This document shows positions 19,138 through 28,479 of a DNA stretch of 64,000 nt, piece after piece. Position 1 is the first letter of the stretch; each line of letters starts with the position of its first letter. The translations under genes were made by a program, and so were the position numbers. The stretch spans positions 1 through 64,000 of the forward strand of contig NZ_ANAH02000020.1 in the NCBI RefSeq assembly GCF_000335475.2, read 5' to 3'. The notes under the pieces were generated by a model. That model saw only the letters and a program-made list of their open reading frames with translations, did no database searches and was not told the DNA's origin. This stretch comes from Cystobacter fuscus DSM 2262. GTDB lineage: Bacteria > Myxococcota > Myxococcia > Myxococcales > Myxococcaceae.

Positions 19138-19911
19138 CTAGGCGCCCAGGGTGGCGCCGCCATCGACACACAGGTCGTGCAGCGTGATGTGGCGGGCGCG
19201 ATCGGACACGAGGAAGGCCACCGCCTCGGCGATGTCCTCCGGCGTGGCGATGCGGCGCAGGGGAATGCCCACGCGGAACGTCTCGGGAGCGCCGGCGATG
19301 ACCGCGCTCGCGCCGTTCTCGTCCGCCCACAGCAAGCGCTGCATCTCCGTGTCCGTGGAGCCGGGGGACACCACGTTGCAGCGGATGCCGTGCTGGGCCA
19401 GCTCCAGGCCGAGGCACTTGGTGAACATCGTCGAGGCGGCCTTGGAGGCGGCATAGGCGGCCATCTGCATGCGCGGCACGCTCGAGGCGTTGGAGCCCAC
19501 GGTGACGATGGCGCCCGACTTGCGCGGCACCATGCGCCGGGCCACCGCGCGCGAGACGTGGAACACGCCGTGGGTGTTGACCGCGAACGTGGTCGCCCAG
19601 TCCGCGTCCGACAGCGTCAGCACGGAGCCCATGCGCAGCACGCCCGCCACGTTGACCAGGGTGGTGATGGGGCCCAGCTCGCGCTCGACCCGCTCCACCA
19701 CCGCCTCCACGGCGGCCGCGTCACTCACGTCCGCCACGTAGGCCTCGGCCCGGCGGTCACGCTCGCGCAGCCCCGTCACCAGCGCCTCCAACCCCGCTTG
19801 CTTCGTGTCGAGCGCCGCGATCGCGGCCTCTCCCGCCAGCGCGCGGGCCACCGCCGCCCCAATGCCTTGCGCCGCTCCCGTCACCAGCGCCACCTGGGCT
19901 TTCGTCCCCAT
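19138..19911 (-). CDS. mxcC: 2,3-dihydro-2,3-dihydroxybenzoate dehydrogenase
   Basis: Short-chain dehydrogenase (EntA type) that oxidises 2,3-dihydro-2,3-dihydroxybenzoate to 2,3-dihydroxybenzoate with NAD+. It has 257 residues, with nucleotide loop TGAAQGIG (11-18), NVAGVLR, and the catalytic Ser140, Tyr153 and Lys157 (YAASK). It ends in the usual DGGATLG. The ATG at 19911 follows GAGGAGG and lies 23 bp below a Fur-type box, so it is the first gene of the mxcCDEFG-aroA(A5) operon. Confidence 0.95.
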   Translation of the reverse strand: MGTKAQVALVTGAAQGIGAAVARALAGEAAIAALDTKQAGLEALVTGLRERDRRAEAYVADVSDAAAVEAVVERVERELGPITTLVNVAGVLRMGSVLTLSDADWATTFAVNTHGVFHVSRAVARRMVPRKSGAIVTVGSNASSVPRMQMAAYAASKAASTMFTKCLGLELAQHGIRCNVVSPGSTDTEMQRLLWADENGASAVIAGAPETFRVGIPLRRIATPEDIAEAVAFLVSDRARHITLHDLCVDGGATLGA

Positions 19912-19933
19912 CCGGGCCTCCTCGTGAGAACTT

Positions 19934-19964
19934 GAAAATGAGAATGGTTCTCATTATCGTTTTC
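19934..19964 (-). promoter_or_regulatory. Fur-type iron box of mxcC operon
   Basis: The core TGAGAATGGTTCTCATTATC (19938-19957, + strand) contains a perfect inverted repeat TGAGAA/TTCTCA with a 3-bp centre plus a further ATTATC half-unit, a good match to a Fur box. It sits directly upstream of the mxcC ribosome site. A TTGACA on the minus strand at 20002-19997 may be the -35, but no convincing -10 follows at 17 bp. Confidence 0.85.
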
Positions 19965-20144
19965 GGGGCAGTCTCCTCCCATGCCTTGACGTGGCTTGTC
20001 AAGAGAAGGAGGGAGAGGTTCTCACGGAGAAGGGGACCTGCGAGGTCGTCCCGCGCCTTTCCGGGTGGAAAGTGGGAGGGACGTCCGAGGTCATGTTCGC
20101 GTCATGCCCGCGAGGCGCACGAGGCGCCCCGGGCACGAGGGGGT

Positions 20145-20708
20145 TCAGCTGTTGAGCATCGGGTGGCCCTGGTGCGCGACGAGCAGGTCATGCATGTCGT
20201 TGGCGTGCTCCTCCTCCTTGGCGAGGATCTCCTCCAACAAGCGCCGGGTGGTCGGGTCATGGTTGGCGAAGTAGCGGATCATCTCCTGGTAGGTCTGGAT
20301 GGCGATGCGCTCGGCGATTAGATCCTCGCGGATCATCTCCACCAGGTTCTTGCCCTGGATGAACTGGCTCGCGCTGCGTGTCAGCAGACCCTCGGGATTG
20401 AAGTTGGCTTCGCCGCCCAGTTGACTGATGCGCTCGGCGAGCAGCATGGCGTGGTCGTTCTCCTCCCGCGCGTGCTCGAGGAACTCCGCCTTCACCGACT
20501 CGCTGTTGATGCCTTGCGCGGCGACGGCGTGCGAACTGTAGCGCAGCACACACACGAGTTCGGTGGCCAGCGCCTCGTTGAGCACCTTGACGGTGAGCTG
20601 CACATCCCCCTCGTAGTCCTGGGTGAGGGCACCTTTCTCCAGGTGCTCTCGTGCCCGGCGGCGGATCTCCGTGATGTCGGTCAGGAATGGTTGGGTATTG
20701 TCGGACAT
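20145..20708 (-). CDS. Bacterioferritin-like diiron protein
   Basis: Ferritin-fold four-helix protein of 187 residues, probably for iron storage or detoxification. Diiron-type ligand motifs appear in each helix pair: NEALATELVCVLRY, EHAREENDHAMLLAERI, EDLIAERIAIQTYQEM and EEILAKEEEHANDMHDL. The ATG at 20708 follows AAGGGAGACCCACC. The axial heme methionine expected of true bacterioferritin is not obvious. It is the next minus-strand gene upstream of the myxochelin operon, separated from mxcC by more than 230 bp including the Fur box, so it is a separate unit with a related theme. A Dps-like or general ferritin-like name is equally fair. Confidence 0.82.
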   Translation of the reverse strand: MSDNTQPFLTDITEIRRRAREHLEKGALTQDYEGDVQLTVKVLNEALATELVCVLRYSSHAVAAQGINSESVKAEFLEHAREENDHAMLLAERISQLGGEANFNPEGLLTRSASQFIQGKNLVEMIREDLIAERIAIQTYQEMIRYFANHDPTTRRLLEEILAKEEEHANDMHDLLVAHQGHPMLNS

Positions 20709-20862
20709 GGTGGGTCTCCCTTGATGAACCTGGGCTTGCTCCACCACGTTGAGCACGGCGCCCCGCAACACCCATCCCGGGGAGAGCATTCAAGAGGGCA
20801 CGAGGCTCGCTCGGCTGCTTCCTCACCGGGCGGCCGTCAGGCGGTGCGTGGGCCCCGGGCCT

Positions 20863-21414
20863 TCACAGCCACAGGCGCCAGAGCAGGCCCAGGCGGGTGG
20901 TGTAGCCGACGGAGGCGCGCTCGATGTGGCCGTCCGCGGAGATGAAGAAGGTGGTGGGGAACTGCTCGAGGGCGAAGGCGCGCATCGCCTCGGAGCCGCC
21001 GAGCAGCACGGGGTAGTCCACGGCCTGCTCCCGGGCGAAGCGGCGCACGTCCGCCTCGTCCTCGTAGGCCACCGCCACGGAGAACACCTGGGCGGAGTCT
21101 CCCACCATGCCCTGGAGCGCGGAGAGGGTGGAGGACTCGGCCTTGCACACCCCGCACCAGGGGGCCCAGAAGGAGAGCACCACGGGCTTGCCCCTCAGCG
21201 AGGACAGGCGCACCGGCTCGCCGCCGGAGAGAGGGCGCAGCACCAGGTCCGGCGCGGGCGCCCCCGTGGGCAGGTGGCGCGTCTGCCAGAGGCTCACCCC
21301 GGTGAAGAGCAGCGCCAGCAGCAACACGTCCATCAGCAGGCGCGTCCCCGCGGGGCGGCGCATCCGGTTCCAGAGCCGCCCGAGTCGTGTACCTGGTGCG
21401 CGCTGCTCGTCCAT
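20863..21414 (-). CDS. TlpA/ScsD-like membrane-anchored thioredoxin
   Basis: A 183-residue protein with one N-terminal membrane anchor (about 27-43) and a periplasmic thioredoxin fold. The redox motif WCGVC (Cys87, Cys90) follows LRGKPVVLSFWAP, and PTTFFISADGHI holds the cis-proline. Such proteins reduce or exchange disulfides in the periplasm, for example in cytochrome c maturation (ResA/TlpA) or copper resistance (ScsD). The WCGVC form and overall size are nearest to ScsD. No cytochrome or copper genes are adjacent, so the substrate is unknown. The polysaccharide-lyase-like gene ends 12 bp beyond its start, upstream on the same strand. Confidence 0.85.
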   Translation of the reverse strand: MDEQRAPGTRLGRLWNRMRRPAGTRLLMDVLLLALLFTGVSLWQTRHLPTGAPAPDLVLRPLSGGEPVRLSSLRGKPVVLSFWAPWCGVCKAESSTLSALQGMVGDSAQVFSVAVAYEDEADVRRFAREQAVDYPVLLGGSEAMRAFALEQFPTTFFISADGHIERASVGYTTRLGLLWRLWL

Positions 21415-21425
21415 CGTGGTGGCGA

Positions 21426-22610
21426 CTAGAGCACGTCCTGGAGGCCGCGGGCCATCATCCAGTTGTCATGGTAGACGACGCCGGTGGGCGCGACGGTGTC
21501 GCTGCGGTACAGCCCCACCTTCAGGTAGTTGACCTGCCCGGAGAACTGGGTGGCGATGTAGCGCTTGGGCAGCACGAGCTGGCCGTCGTAGTACAGCTCG
21601 ACGAAGCCCACGCTGGCGCTGGCGGACCACTTCACGTGGAAGATGAAGTCGTGCCACTTGCCGCGCACCAGCGGCGTCTTCCAGACGATGACGCCCGGGC
21701 TGCCGCCGATGTTCAGCCGCACCTCCTCGCCGTACACGTAGAACTCCACGGGGGGCGAGCCGCTGCTGCCGCTGTGGTGCCACTGGGTGAAGAGCTGCCA
21801 CGTCTTGGCGCTCGGGAAGTCCGTGGCGAACATCGTGCTCCACCGGTAGTAGTACTCCGAGCCCGAGGGCTCGTTCGTCATCTGGATCAGCTCGTTGCGG
21901 TTGCCGCTGGAGTTGATGGGATCATCGCCCTGCTTCACGGTGGCCTTGAGGGCGTAGCTGCCCTGGCGCACGGGCGAGGTCACCACCGCCAGCCGGTCCG
22001 CGCTCACCATCTGCTCGCTGTCCCACTGCGAGCGATCCTTCGTCTCGAAGTCCGCCTTCCACACCACGCCCGAGGCGGTGACCGGGCCGGCGCACACGCG
22101 CGCCTCGGCGATGCTCGCCCACTCGTTGAGCGAGTTGCCCTGGAAGGTGATGCGCAGGCGGCGCGAGGTCAGCGCGCTGAAGGTGTACGTCTCCGCCGCC
22201 GTCGTCGTGCCGGTGCTCGTGCCCGAGTAGACCGGCGTGTAGCTCATCCCGTCCGGGGAGACGGAGATCGTGAAGGTATTGGCGCGCAGGTTGCCCTCGT
22301 GCCACGCGATGGCCACGCCCTGCATGCTCTTGAGCGAGCCCAGATCGTAGTCGATCCACGAGCCCTTGCCGAGGTTGCTCCAGCGCGTGCCGAGTTGGTC
22401 ATCCATCGTGTTCTGCGGCCCATTGCCATCGTTGCCGCTGGCCAGCACCGACTGGGCCGTGAGGGGGGTGCAGTTCTGCACGACCAGGGTCGTGGAGGCA
22501 TCCGCGACATGGCTGTCAGGTAGGCCTTCGGTGTCAGAGGTATTGGGTGTGCCGCACGCGGAGACGGCGATGACAAGCAATAGATCTGCCAGCAGCAGTG
22601 TTCTGTTCAC
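21426..22610 (-). CDS. Lipoprotein with discoidin-like and polysaccharide-lyase-like domains
   Basis: A 394-residue secreted protein starting at GTG 22610, preceded by AGGAAG. A lipoprotein signal ends in AVSAC (Cys19). Residues about 45-170 look like an F5/8 type C (discoidin) carbohydrate-binding domain (SVLASGNDGNG, NTMDDQLGTRWSN, GVAIAWHEG). Residues about 180-394 resemble heparin-lyase-I/PL20-type jelly-roll lyases (KADFETKD, GNRNELIQM, YRWSTMF, WQLFTQWH, KWHDFIFHVKWS). It probably cleaves an acidic polysaccharide such as a uronan; the substrate is not readable from sequence. An upstream ATG extension to 22826 lacks family sequence and a signal peptide. Confidence 0.75.
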   Translation of the reverse strand: MNRTLLLADLLLVIAVSACGTPNTSDTEGLPDSHVADASTTLVVQNCTPLTAQSVLASGNDGNGPQNTMDDQLGTRWSNLGKGSWIDYDLGSLKSMQGVAIAWHEGNLRANTFTISVSPDGMSYTPVYSGTSTGTTTAAETYTFSALTSRRLRITFQGNSLNEWASIAEARVCAGPVTASGVVWKADFETKDRSQWDSEQMVSADRLAVVTSPVRQGSYALKATVKQGDDPINSSGNRNELIQMTNEPSGSEYYYRWSTMFATDFPSAKTWQLFTQWHHSGSSGSPPVEFYVYGEEVRLNIGGSPGVIVWKTPLVRGKWHDFIFHVKWSASASVGFVELYYDGQLVLPKRYIATQFSGQVNYLKVGLYRSDTVAPTGVVYHDNWMMARGLQDVL

Positions 22611-23016
22611 GGAGAGGCTTCCTGGGGGCGGGGCAAAGACAGACGGTGCGAGGCTTTTCACCCGCGGACGGGTGGGGGGACGGCGGGACGCGCCCCTCCC
22701 GTCAAGCCCGGGAAGCCGTGGGGCTCCTGGCGTGCGGGAGAGAAGGAATGGAATCGTTCTCGTGTGCTCCTGAGTAACGCCGGCGTGGGGACGCCTGGGA
22801 TTTCGCGCGTTCTCAGCATCTCTCAAAGATATTCTCTATTCAACACGGAAATCGCTTGCCTGCCTGTCTGCCAGACGGCCAGGAGTTGGGTATTCCATTG
22901 TAATGGGAGAGTTCCAATTCCATGGGCAGACGTCCGCGCCGCGCGGTGCATGGATTTTCACCGGCATTCATTCGTCACGGAGGACTGAAAGGGATTGCGG
23001 GCCGCGCGGGGGGGGA
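22611..23016. other. Intergenic region, no gene supported
   Basis: A 406-bp gap between the lyase-like gene and the REC-Hpt gene. The 22790-22960 part is clearly richer in A and T than its surroundings and contains the small inverted repeat CCATTGTAATGG near 22895. It presumably holds the promoter of the lyase-like gene. Short open frames here have no ribosome sites or recognisable sequence. Confidence 0.6.
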
Positions 23017-23700
23017 TCAGCCCTCGCCCCCGGAGAGCCGGGAGAGCTCCCGCAGCGACTCCTGCACGGCGTTCCAGTCGGGGGCCGTCCCTCGCGTCCG
23101 GGCGGACTCCAGGAGGAACTCCATGCGCCCCGCGGCGGTGCTCACCGCGTGGAAGCCGTAGGAGCCGGCGGTGCCGTACAGCCTGTGGGCGAGCGAGGAC
23201 ACTTCCTCCAGGTCCGGGGCCTGACCGGTCCGGGCCCGCAGCACCGCGTCCGACAGCTCACGCACCTTGTCGCCCAGGCGCTCCAGGTACTCGGCTTTCA
23301 GGGCCGCCAGCATGGCCGCCATGTCCGCGTCCTCGGCGTTGTCCAGCAGGGAGCGTGCGGGCGGTGGGGGAGGGCGGGGCACCACGGCCTTCTCCACCCA
23401 GTCGACGAGCTCCTGGGGCGTGGGGGCGTGGGCGCGCAGGTCCTTCGGGAAGGAGGAGGCGAAGAGGACGGGCAGGTGGGGATCCGCGCGGCGCAGCTCC
23501 TGGATGAGCGCCGTGTCGCTCATTCCCGGGGGCAGCCGGTCCACGATGACGGCGTCCACCCGCTCGAGCGAGAGCGCGGCGCGGGCCTCCGCCACGCCGA
23601 GGGCCGTCTCCACCTGGTAGCCGCGCTCGCTCAGGTACGCGGCGACGGGCGAGCAGGGCTGCCCGCCGTCCTCCAGCAAGAGGAGCTTGCGGCGAATCAT
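23017..23700 (-). CDS. Receiver-like and Hpt phosphotransfer protein
   Basis: A 227-residue signalling protein. Residues 1-105 form a receiver-like domain with Asp54 (AVIVDRL), but the usual acidic pair is reduced to LLLEDG and the loops are short, so phosphorylation is uncertain. A Pro-rich linker (108-115) leads to an Hpt helical domain with His172 in SLAHRLYGTAGSYG, the phosphorelay histidine. The start overlaps the stop of the hybrid kinase by 4 bp (ATGA). It is therefore the likely downstream phosphotransfer partner of that kinase, between its receivers and a response regulator encoded elsewhere or at 26503. Confidence 0.85.
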   Translation of the reverse strand: MIRRKLLLLEDGGQPCSPVAAYLSERGYQVETALGVAEARAALSLERVDAVIVDRLPPGMSDTALIQELRRADPHLPVLFASSFPKDLRAHAPTPQELVDWVEKAVVPRPPPPPARSLLDNAEDADMAAMLAALKAEYLERLGDKVRELSDAVLRARTGQAPDLEEVSSLAHRLYGTAGSYGFHAVSTAAGRMEFLLESARTRGTAPDWNAVQESLRELSRLSGGEG

Positions 23701-26483
23701 GACGCCTCCTGGTGGGGCCCGCGGCCGCCCTCGTGCGGGGCCAGCAGTCCGTTGAGCAACTCCCGCACCGAGGTCATCAGGGCCTCCTCGGTGGTGCGCG
23801 TCTTGATGTGGTGGCGGGTATGGCCGAGCGTGAGCTGGTGCTCGTCCACCGAGGACAAGTCCCTGCCGGTGAAGACGATGAGGGGCGTGCCGCGGCCCTT
23901 GCCCTGGCGCAGGATGTCCACCACCTCGAAGCCGTCCATTCGGGGCAGGCCCACGTCCAGGACGATGAGATCCGGCGGGGTGGCGCGCGCGAGCGCCACC
24001 GCGTCCTCTCCATCCTGGGCCTCGTAGCAGACGGCGCCGAGCCGCTCCAACTGGGTGCGCAGCACCTGGCGCGTGGTCACGTCGTCATCCACGAGCAGCA
24101 CGCGCGCCTGGCCGGGCTGGCGCACCGCGTAGCGCACCGTGCGCAGGAAGCTCGCCTCGTCGAAGGGCTTGAGCATCCAGTCCACCAGCAGGGGCTGGAC
24201 GGAGCCCTCGTGCTGCTCGGTGAGCATGATGATGGGCAGCTCCCGGGTGTGCGGTTGCTCGCGCAGCCGGCGCACGAAGTCGATCTCCCGGCCCTCGGTG
24301 TGCCGGGGATCCACCACCAGCGCGTCCGGCGCGCCCACCTCGATGAGCCGCTCGGCCTCCTCCAGCGAGGGGGTGCGCAGCACGCGGTAGCCCTCGTGGG
24401 TGAGCAGGCCGCGCATGCGGCCGGACAGCTCCCCGTCCGTGGTGACCACGAGGATGGAGTGGCGCGAGTCGTCCATCACCCGCGACACGACGCCCGAGCC
24501 CGCCCGGGCCGAGGGCAGCGCGAAGCAGAAGGTGGCGCCCTCGCCCGGCTCGCCGTGGACCTCGATGTGGCCGCCGTGCTGCTCGACGATGGCCTGGGAG
24601 ATGGCCAGGCCCAGGCCGGTGCCGCCCTTGGTGCGCGAGTCCGAGCTGTCGATCTGCTGGAACTTGCCGAAGAGCCGGTCGCGCTTGTCCGGGGGGATGC
24701 CGGGCCCCTGGTCCTTCACGGTGAAGCGCACCTGGCCCCGGGCGTCCTGGGCGGCTGTCACCTCCACCTCGCCGTCCACGGGGGAGAACTTGATGGCGTT
24801 GGAGACGAGGTTGGTGAGCACCTGGATGAGCCGATCCCGGTCCGCCCGCACCGTGCCGGCGCCGATGACCTGGTGGCGCAGGCGCACGCGCGCGCCATCC
24901 GCCATGGCCTGCACGCCGCTGAAGGTGGTCTCGATGACCTCGGCGCTCTCCACCGGCTGGAGCTTGAGCTCCAGCATGCCGGACTCCATCTTCTCCAGGT
25001 CGAGGATGTCGTTGATGAGGCGGATGAGGCGCTCGGTGTTGGAGCAGGCGATGCGCACCATGTCCCGCGCGGCCGCGGGAAGCTCCCCGAGGATGCCGCC
25101 ATCCAGCAGGCCCAGCGAGCCGCGGATGGAGGTGAGGGGCGTGCGCAGCTCGTGGCTCACCGTGGAGACGAACTCGTTCTTCAGCCGCTCCACCTCCTGG
25201 CGCTCGGTGATGTCGCGCACGTAGGTGGTGAAGCGCGGGGGGCCCTCGCTGCGCACCCGCAGGAGCGTGAGCTCGGCGGGAAAGCTGGAGCCGTCGGTGC
25301 GCAGGGCGGGCAATTCCAGGCGCGTGGCCTGGCCCGCCACGGCGTCGGCGCGCAGGGCCCGCGTCACCGCCTGGTGCTGCTCGGGCCTCACCGACGCGGA
25401 CAGCACGAGCGAGCGGAAGTCGCGGCCCAGGGCCTCGGCGCCGCGCAGTCGGAAGATGTGCTCCGCGGCGGGGTTGAAGTCCAGGATGCGGCCCGCCTCG
25501 TCCAGGGTGATGATGCCGTCGAGGGCGCTCTCCAGGATGGCCGCCTTGCGCGCCTCGCTCTCGCGCAGCTCCGCGTTGGCGGTGGACAGCGCCGCGGTGC
25601 GCTCCTCCACCCGCCGCTCCAGCTCCGCGTTGAGGGTGTCGAGCGCCTCGCCCGCGCGGGTGAGGCGCCAGAGCACCCGCAGCACGAAGGCGGAGAGCAG
25701 CAGGGTGAGGACGAAGAGGACGATGCGGAAGCGCTCGGCGCGCGCCTGCGCCTGCTCGTGCACCTGGAAGTAGGTGCTGATGATCTGATCGGCCGCGGGA
25801 CTGGCGGCGCGTTCCACCAGGAGCTGGAGCGTCTCCCGGACCTCCTTCGCCCGGGCGAGCAGACCCCGGGCCTCCGCTTCCAGCTTCGCGCGCGTTGCCT
25901 CCGTGTCGGGCTGGCCGGTCAGCTCCCTCGCGAGGGCGGCGAGTGTGTCCTCCAGGTGGGGCAGGTCACCGTCCTCCGCGCCGCCACGGATGGCTCGCGT
26001 GAGCAGCCGGACCCGCTCGCGGGGCTCTCCGGGCGGCTGCCTGGTGACGAGCTCGGAGGACGTCCGCTCCAGGTTCGTCTGGAGTTCGTCGCGGCGCCGC
26101 TCGAGCTGCCGCAGACGTGTGTGCAGCAGCTCCTCGTCCACCAGCGCGCGCACGTAGCCGTCCAGCGCGGTGCTCAACTTCCGCTGCTCCTCGGCCCGCC
26201 ACTGGGGCGGGAAGCGCCGCAGCTCCTCCGCCTCGCTCCGCAGCCTGGCGAAGGACTCCGGTGGGCTGTCCGCCGTGTCCGACAGGCCCAGGTGGAACTG
26301 GAGCAGGTCTCGCTCCAGCGCGTTGCTCTCCACCCGGAGCTGGCGCAGCCGGAGGCGGTATTGATCGTACTCGGTGGAGGCGAGGGGACGGCCCAGCGCG
26401 AAGACGATGCACAGGAGCGCGAGGGCCCCCGTGGCGAGCAGGGTGCGCTGGGCGAAGCGGGCTCTCACGGCGGGAAGTTTCAT
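23697..26483 (-). CDS. Hybrid sensor histidine kinase with two receiver domains
   Basis: A 928-residue membrane sensor kinase. Membrane helices at about 15-33 and 253-272 enclose a mainly helical periplasmic domain of about 215 residues. A coiled coil (275-312) and a PAS domain (314-430, [14 protein letters not shown]) precede HisKA with His444 (VSHELRTPL) and HATPase_c ([28 protein letters not shown]). Two C-terminal receivers follow with Asp725 (ALVVD) and Asp843 ([13 protein letters not shown]). The first receiver lacks the normal acidic pair (VVTTDGE), so only the second looks fully competent. It overlaps the REC-Hpt gene and follows the CheY-like gene by 19 bp, forming one signalling operon. 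Confidence 0.92.
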   Translation of the reverse strand: MKLPAVRARFAQRTLLATGALALLCIVFALGRPLASTEYDQYRLRLRQLRVESNALERDLLQFHLGLSDTADSPPESFARLRSEAEELRRFPPQWRAEEQRKLSTALDGYVRALVDEELLHTRLRQLERRRDELQTNLERTSSELVTRQPPGEPRERVRLLTRAIRGGAEDGDLPHLEDTLAALARELTGQPDTEATRAKLEAEARGLLARAKEVRETLQLLVERAASPAADQIISTYFQVHEQAQARAERFRIVLFVLTLLLSAFVLRVLWRLTRAGEALDTLNAELERRVEERTAALSTANAELRESEARKAAILESALDGIITLDEAGRILDFNPAAEHIFRLRGAEALGRDFRSLVLSASVRPEQHQAVTRALRADAVAGQATRLELPALRTDGSSFPAELTLLRVRSEGPPRFTTYVRDITERQEVERLKNEFVSTVSHELRTPLTSIRGSLGLLDGGILGELPAAARDMVRIACSNTERLIRLINDILDLEKMESGMLELKLQPVESAEVIETTFSGVQAMADGARVRLRHQVIGAGTVRADRDRLIQVLTNLVSNAIKFSPVDGEVEVTAAQDARGQVRFTVKDQGPGIPPDKRDRLFGKFQQIDSSDSRTKGGTGLGLAISQAIVEQHGGHIEVHGEPGEGATFCFALPSARAGSGVVSRVMDDSRHSILVVTTDGELSGRMRGLLTHEGYRVLRTPSLEEAERLIEVGAPDALVVDPRHTEGREIDFVRRLREQPHTRELPIIMLTEQHEGSVQPLLVDWMLKPFDEASFLRTVRYAVRQPGQARVLLVDDDVTTRQVLRTQLERLGAVCYEAQDGEDAVALARATPPDLIVLDVGLPRMDGFEVVDILRQGKGRGTPLIVFTGRDLSSVDEHQLTLGHTRHHIKTRTTEEALMTSVRELLNGLLAPHEGGRGPHQEAS

Positions 26484-26502
26484 CGCGCGGAGGACGGCGG
26501 GC

Positions 26503-26880
26503 TCAGGTGGGCGGCAACAGCTTCTTGATGTCCGCGGGCAGGGTGAGCGGATTGAAGGGCTTGCCGATGACGCCCACGGCGCCCAGCTCCAGGTAGCGCG
26601 CCACCTCCTGCTTCTGGATCTTCGCCGTCATGAAGATGACGGGCGTGGTCGCGGTGGCCTCCTGGGCCCGGAGCCGGGCGAGGGTGGTGGGCCCGTCCAT
26701 GCCCGGCATCATCACGTCCAGGAGGATGAGGTCGGGCCGCTCGGCGGCGGCCTTGGTCAGCGCGTCGGCCCCGGACGAGGCGAGCACCGTCTGCCAGCCG
26801 CCCACGCGGCTCAGGCTCACCTGGCCGATGGTGCGGATGTCGTCCTCGTCATCCACGAGCAGGACCTTGTGAATCGTCAT
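26503..26880 (-). CDS. CheY-like single-domain response regulator
   Basis: A 125-residue stand-alone receiver. The acidic pocket is VDDEDD (9-14), the phospho-acceptor is Asp55 (LILLDVMMPGMDG), Thr is at FMTAK and the conserved Lys at GKPFNP. There is no output domain, so it should act by protein contact or as a phosphorelay intermediate. The start is ATG 26880 behind GGAGG, preferred to ATG 26886. It is the first gene of the minus-strand set with the hybrid kinase and REC-Hpt gene. Confidence 0.92.
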   Translation of the reverse strand: MTIHKVLLVDDEDDIRTIGQVSLSRVGGWQTVLASSGADALTKAAAERPDLILLDVMMPGMDGPTTLARLRAQEATATTPVIFMTAKIQKQEVARYLELGAVGVIGKPFNPLTLPADIKKLLPPT

Positions 26881-26970
26881 GAGCAACCTCCGGGCGCGGG
26901 GGCGCCAACGCTCAAGCGTGCCCTGGCCATGCGCCGGGGCCCTGGTGGGTGGCTGGCCTCCCCCCGTGCT

Positions 26971-27429
26971 TCAGAACCGCGAGAGCGCCAGGAACGTCTT
27001 CATCTTCTCGTTCGACTCTCGCAGCCGCACGGACAGGGTCCGGACGAAGCTCCACAACAGGACATACGCCAGATCCTTGTCCGTGAACATCAGCTGATCC
27101 AGCTGCTCACGTTCAATGACCCACAGCGTACACGCGGTATGGGCGAACGCGTCGGCCGAGCGGGGAATGTCCTCGATGACCGACATCTCCCCGAAGTACT
27201 GGCCCTTTTCCAGGATGGCGAGCGCCTCCTCGCCCATGCCGGGCACCTGCTGGGAGATGCGCACCTTGCCCTCCAGGAGGATGAACATCTCCTTGCCCAC
27301 CTCCCCCTCCCGGAACAGACAGGCGCCCGCTTCGTAGCCTCGGGGCCGGGCGATCGTCGCCACCCGGTGGAGTTGACTGTGGGTGAGGCCCTCGAAGAGC
27401 GCAACCTTCTTGAGGAGCAAGGCATCCAT
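26971..27429 (-). CDS. Cyclic-nucleotide-binding-domain protein
   Basis: A 152-residue protein made almost entirely of a CRP-type cNMP-binding beta-roll: ACLFREGEVGKEMFILLEGKV, YFGEMSVIEDIPRSADAFAHT (phosphate-binding cassette) and a C-terminal helix. There is no helix-turn-helix, so it is not a CRP transcription factor. ATG 27429 is chosen because MDALLLKKVALFEGL is a typical beginning for this family; ATG 27450 is possible, and neither has a strong ribosome site. It is divergent from trxB and upstream of the CheY-like gene on the same strand. Ligand unknown. Confidence 0.82.
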   Translation of the reverse strand: MDALLLKKVALFEGLTHSQLHRVATIARPRGYEAGACLFREGEVGKEMFILLEGKVRISQQVPGMGEEALAILEKGQYFGEMSVIEDIPRSADAFAHTACTLWVIEREQLDQLMFTDKDLAYVLLWSFVRTLSVRLRESNEKMKTFLALSRF

Positions 27430-27512
27430 GGTGTCGCAGCTTCGTACCATGACCGGAGGGGCTCTGGTACGGTGGCAACCCCTTTCCCTTCGAGAAACAG
27501 GAGCGACGACCC

Positions 27513-28472
27513 GTGGCGGAGAAGATCAACAAGGTGACCATCATCGGCTCGGGGCCCGCGGGCTACACCGCGGCCATCTATGCCGCGCGCGCCAATCTGC
27601 AGCCGGTCATGTTCGCCGGTGGACCCACGCTCGAGGACGCGCAGCGCGTGCCCGGCGGCCAGCTCATGGTCACCACCGAGGTGGAGAACTATCCGGGTTT
27701 CCCCACGGGCATCACCGGGCCGGAGCTGATGGATCATTTCCAGAAGCAGGCCGAGCGCTTTGGCACCGTCATCCACATGGAGAACGTGGTGAAGGTGGAC
27801 CTGTCCAAGCGCCCCTTCTTCATCCAGGGCGAGTCGGAGAGCTGTTACTCGGAGACCGTCATCATCGCCACCGGGGCGAGCGCCAAGTGGCTGCACGTCA
27901 AGGGCGAGGACCAGTTCAAGAACCGGGGTGTGTCCGCGTGCGCCACGTGCGACGGGGCCTTCTTCAAGAACCAGGACGTGCTGGTGGTGGGCGGTGGCGA
28001 CACCGCCATGGAGGAGGCCACGTACCTGGCGAAGATCGTCAAGAGCGTCACCGTCGTCCACCGGCGTGACTCCCTGCGCGCCTCGAAGGTGATGCAGGAC
28101 CGGGCGCTGAAGAACCCGAAGATTTCCTTCATGTGGGACAGCGCCGTCGAGGAGGTGCTGGGCAACGAGCGCGGAATGACGGCCGCCGTGGTGCGCAACC
28201 TCAAGACGGGCGACGCGCGGCAGGTGGAGGCCACGGGCCTGTTCGTGGCCATCGGGCACACGCCCACCACGAACCTGTTCCAGGGCGTGCTGGAGCTGCA
28301 CCCCTCGGGCTACCTCAAGACGGTGCCCGGCAGCACCCGCACGTCGCTGCCCGGAGTGTTCGCTTGTGGCGACGTGCAGGACAGCTACTACCGCCAGGCC
28401 ATCACCGCCGCGGGCTCGGGCTGCATGGCCGCCATCGACGCGGAGCGCTGGCTCATCGAGGAAGGCGCCTGA
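27513..28472 (+). CDS. trxB: Thioredoxin reductase
   Basis: NADPH-dependent flavoenzyme of 319 residues that reduces thioredoxin in the cytoplasm. FAD loop GSGPAG (12-17), redox pair Cys143/Cys146 in SACATCDG, NADPH loop VVGGGDTAMEEA and C-terminal FACGDVQD with the FAD-binding Asp. Translation starts at GTG 27513 behind AGGAG. It is followed closely by a Cys/Met-metabolism PLP enzyme and moaC, giving an operon with a sulfur theme. Confidence 0.96.
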   Translation: MAEKINKVTIIGSGPAGYTAAIYAARANLQPVMFAGGPTLEDAQRVPGGQLMVTTEVENYPGFPTGITGPELMDHFQKQAERFGTVIHMENVVKVDLSKRPFFIQGESESCYSETVIIATGASAKWLHVKGEDQFKNRGVSACATCDGAFFKNQDVLVVGGGDTAMEEATYLAKIVKSVTVVHRRDSLRASKVMQDRALKNPKISFMWDSAVEEVLGNERGMTAAVVRNLKTGDARQVEATGLFVAIGHTPTTNLFQGVLELHPSGYLKTVPGSTRTSLPGVFACGDVQDSYYRQAITAAGSGCMAAIDAERWLIEEGA

Positions 28473-28479
28473 GCCCCCC

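Noticed and set aside
22764-22988. 74-codon plus-strand frame in the 22.6-23.0 kb gap
   Set aside because: No ribosome site, no family sequence and composition like intergenic DNA.
23712-26528. A plus-strand frame of 938 codons opposite the hybrid kinase
   Set aside because: Shadow frame; the minus strand encodes all kinase motifs in order.
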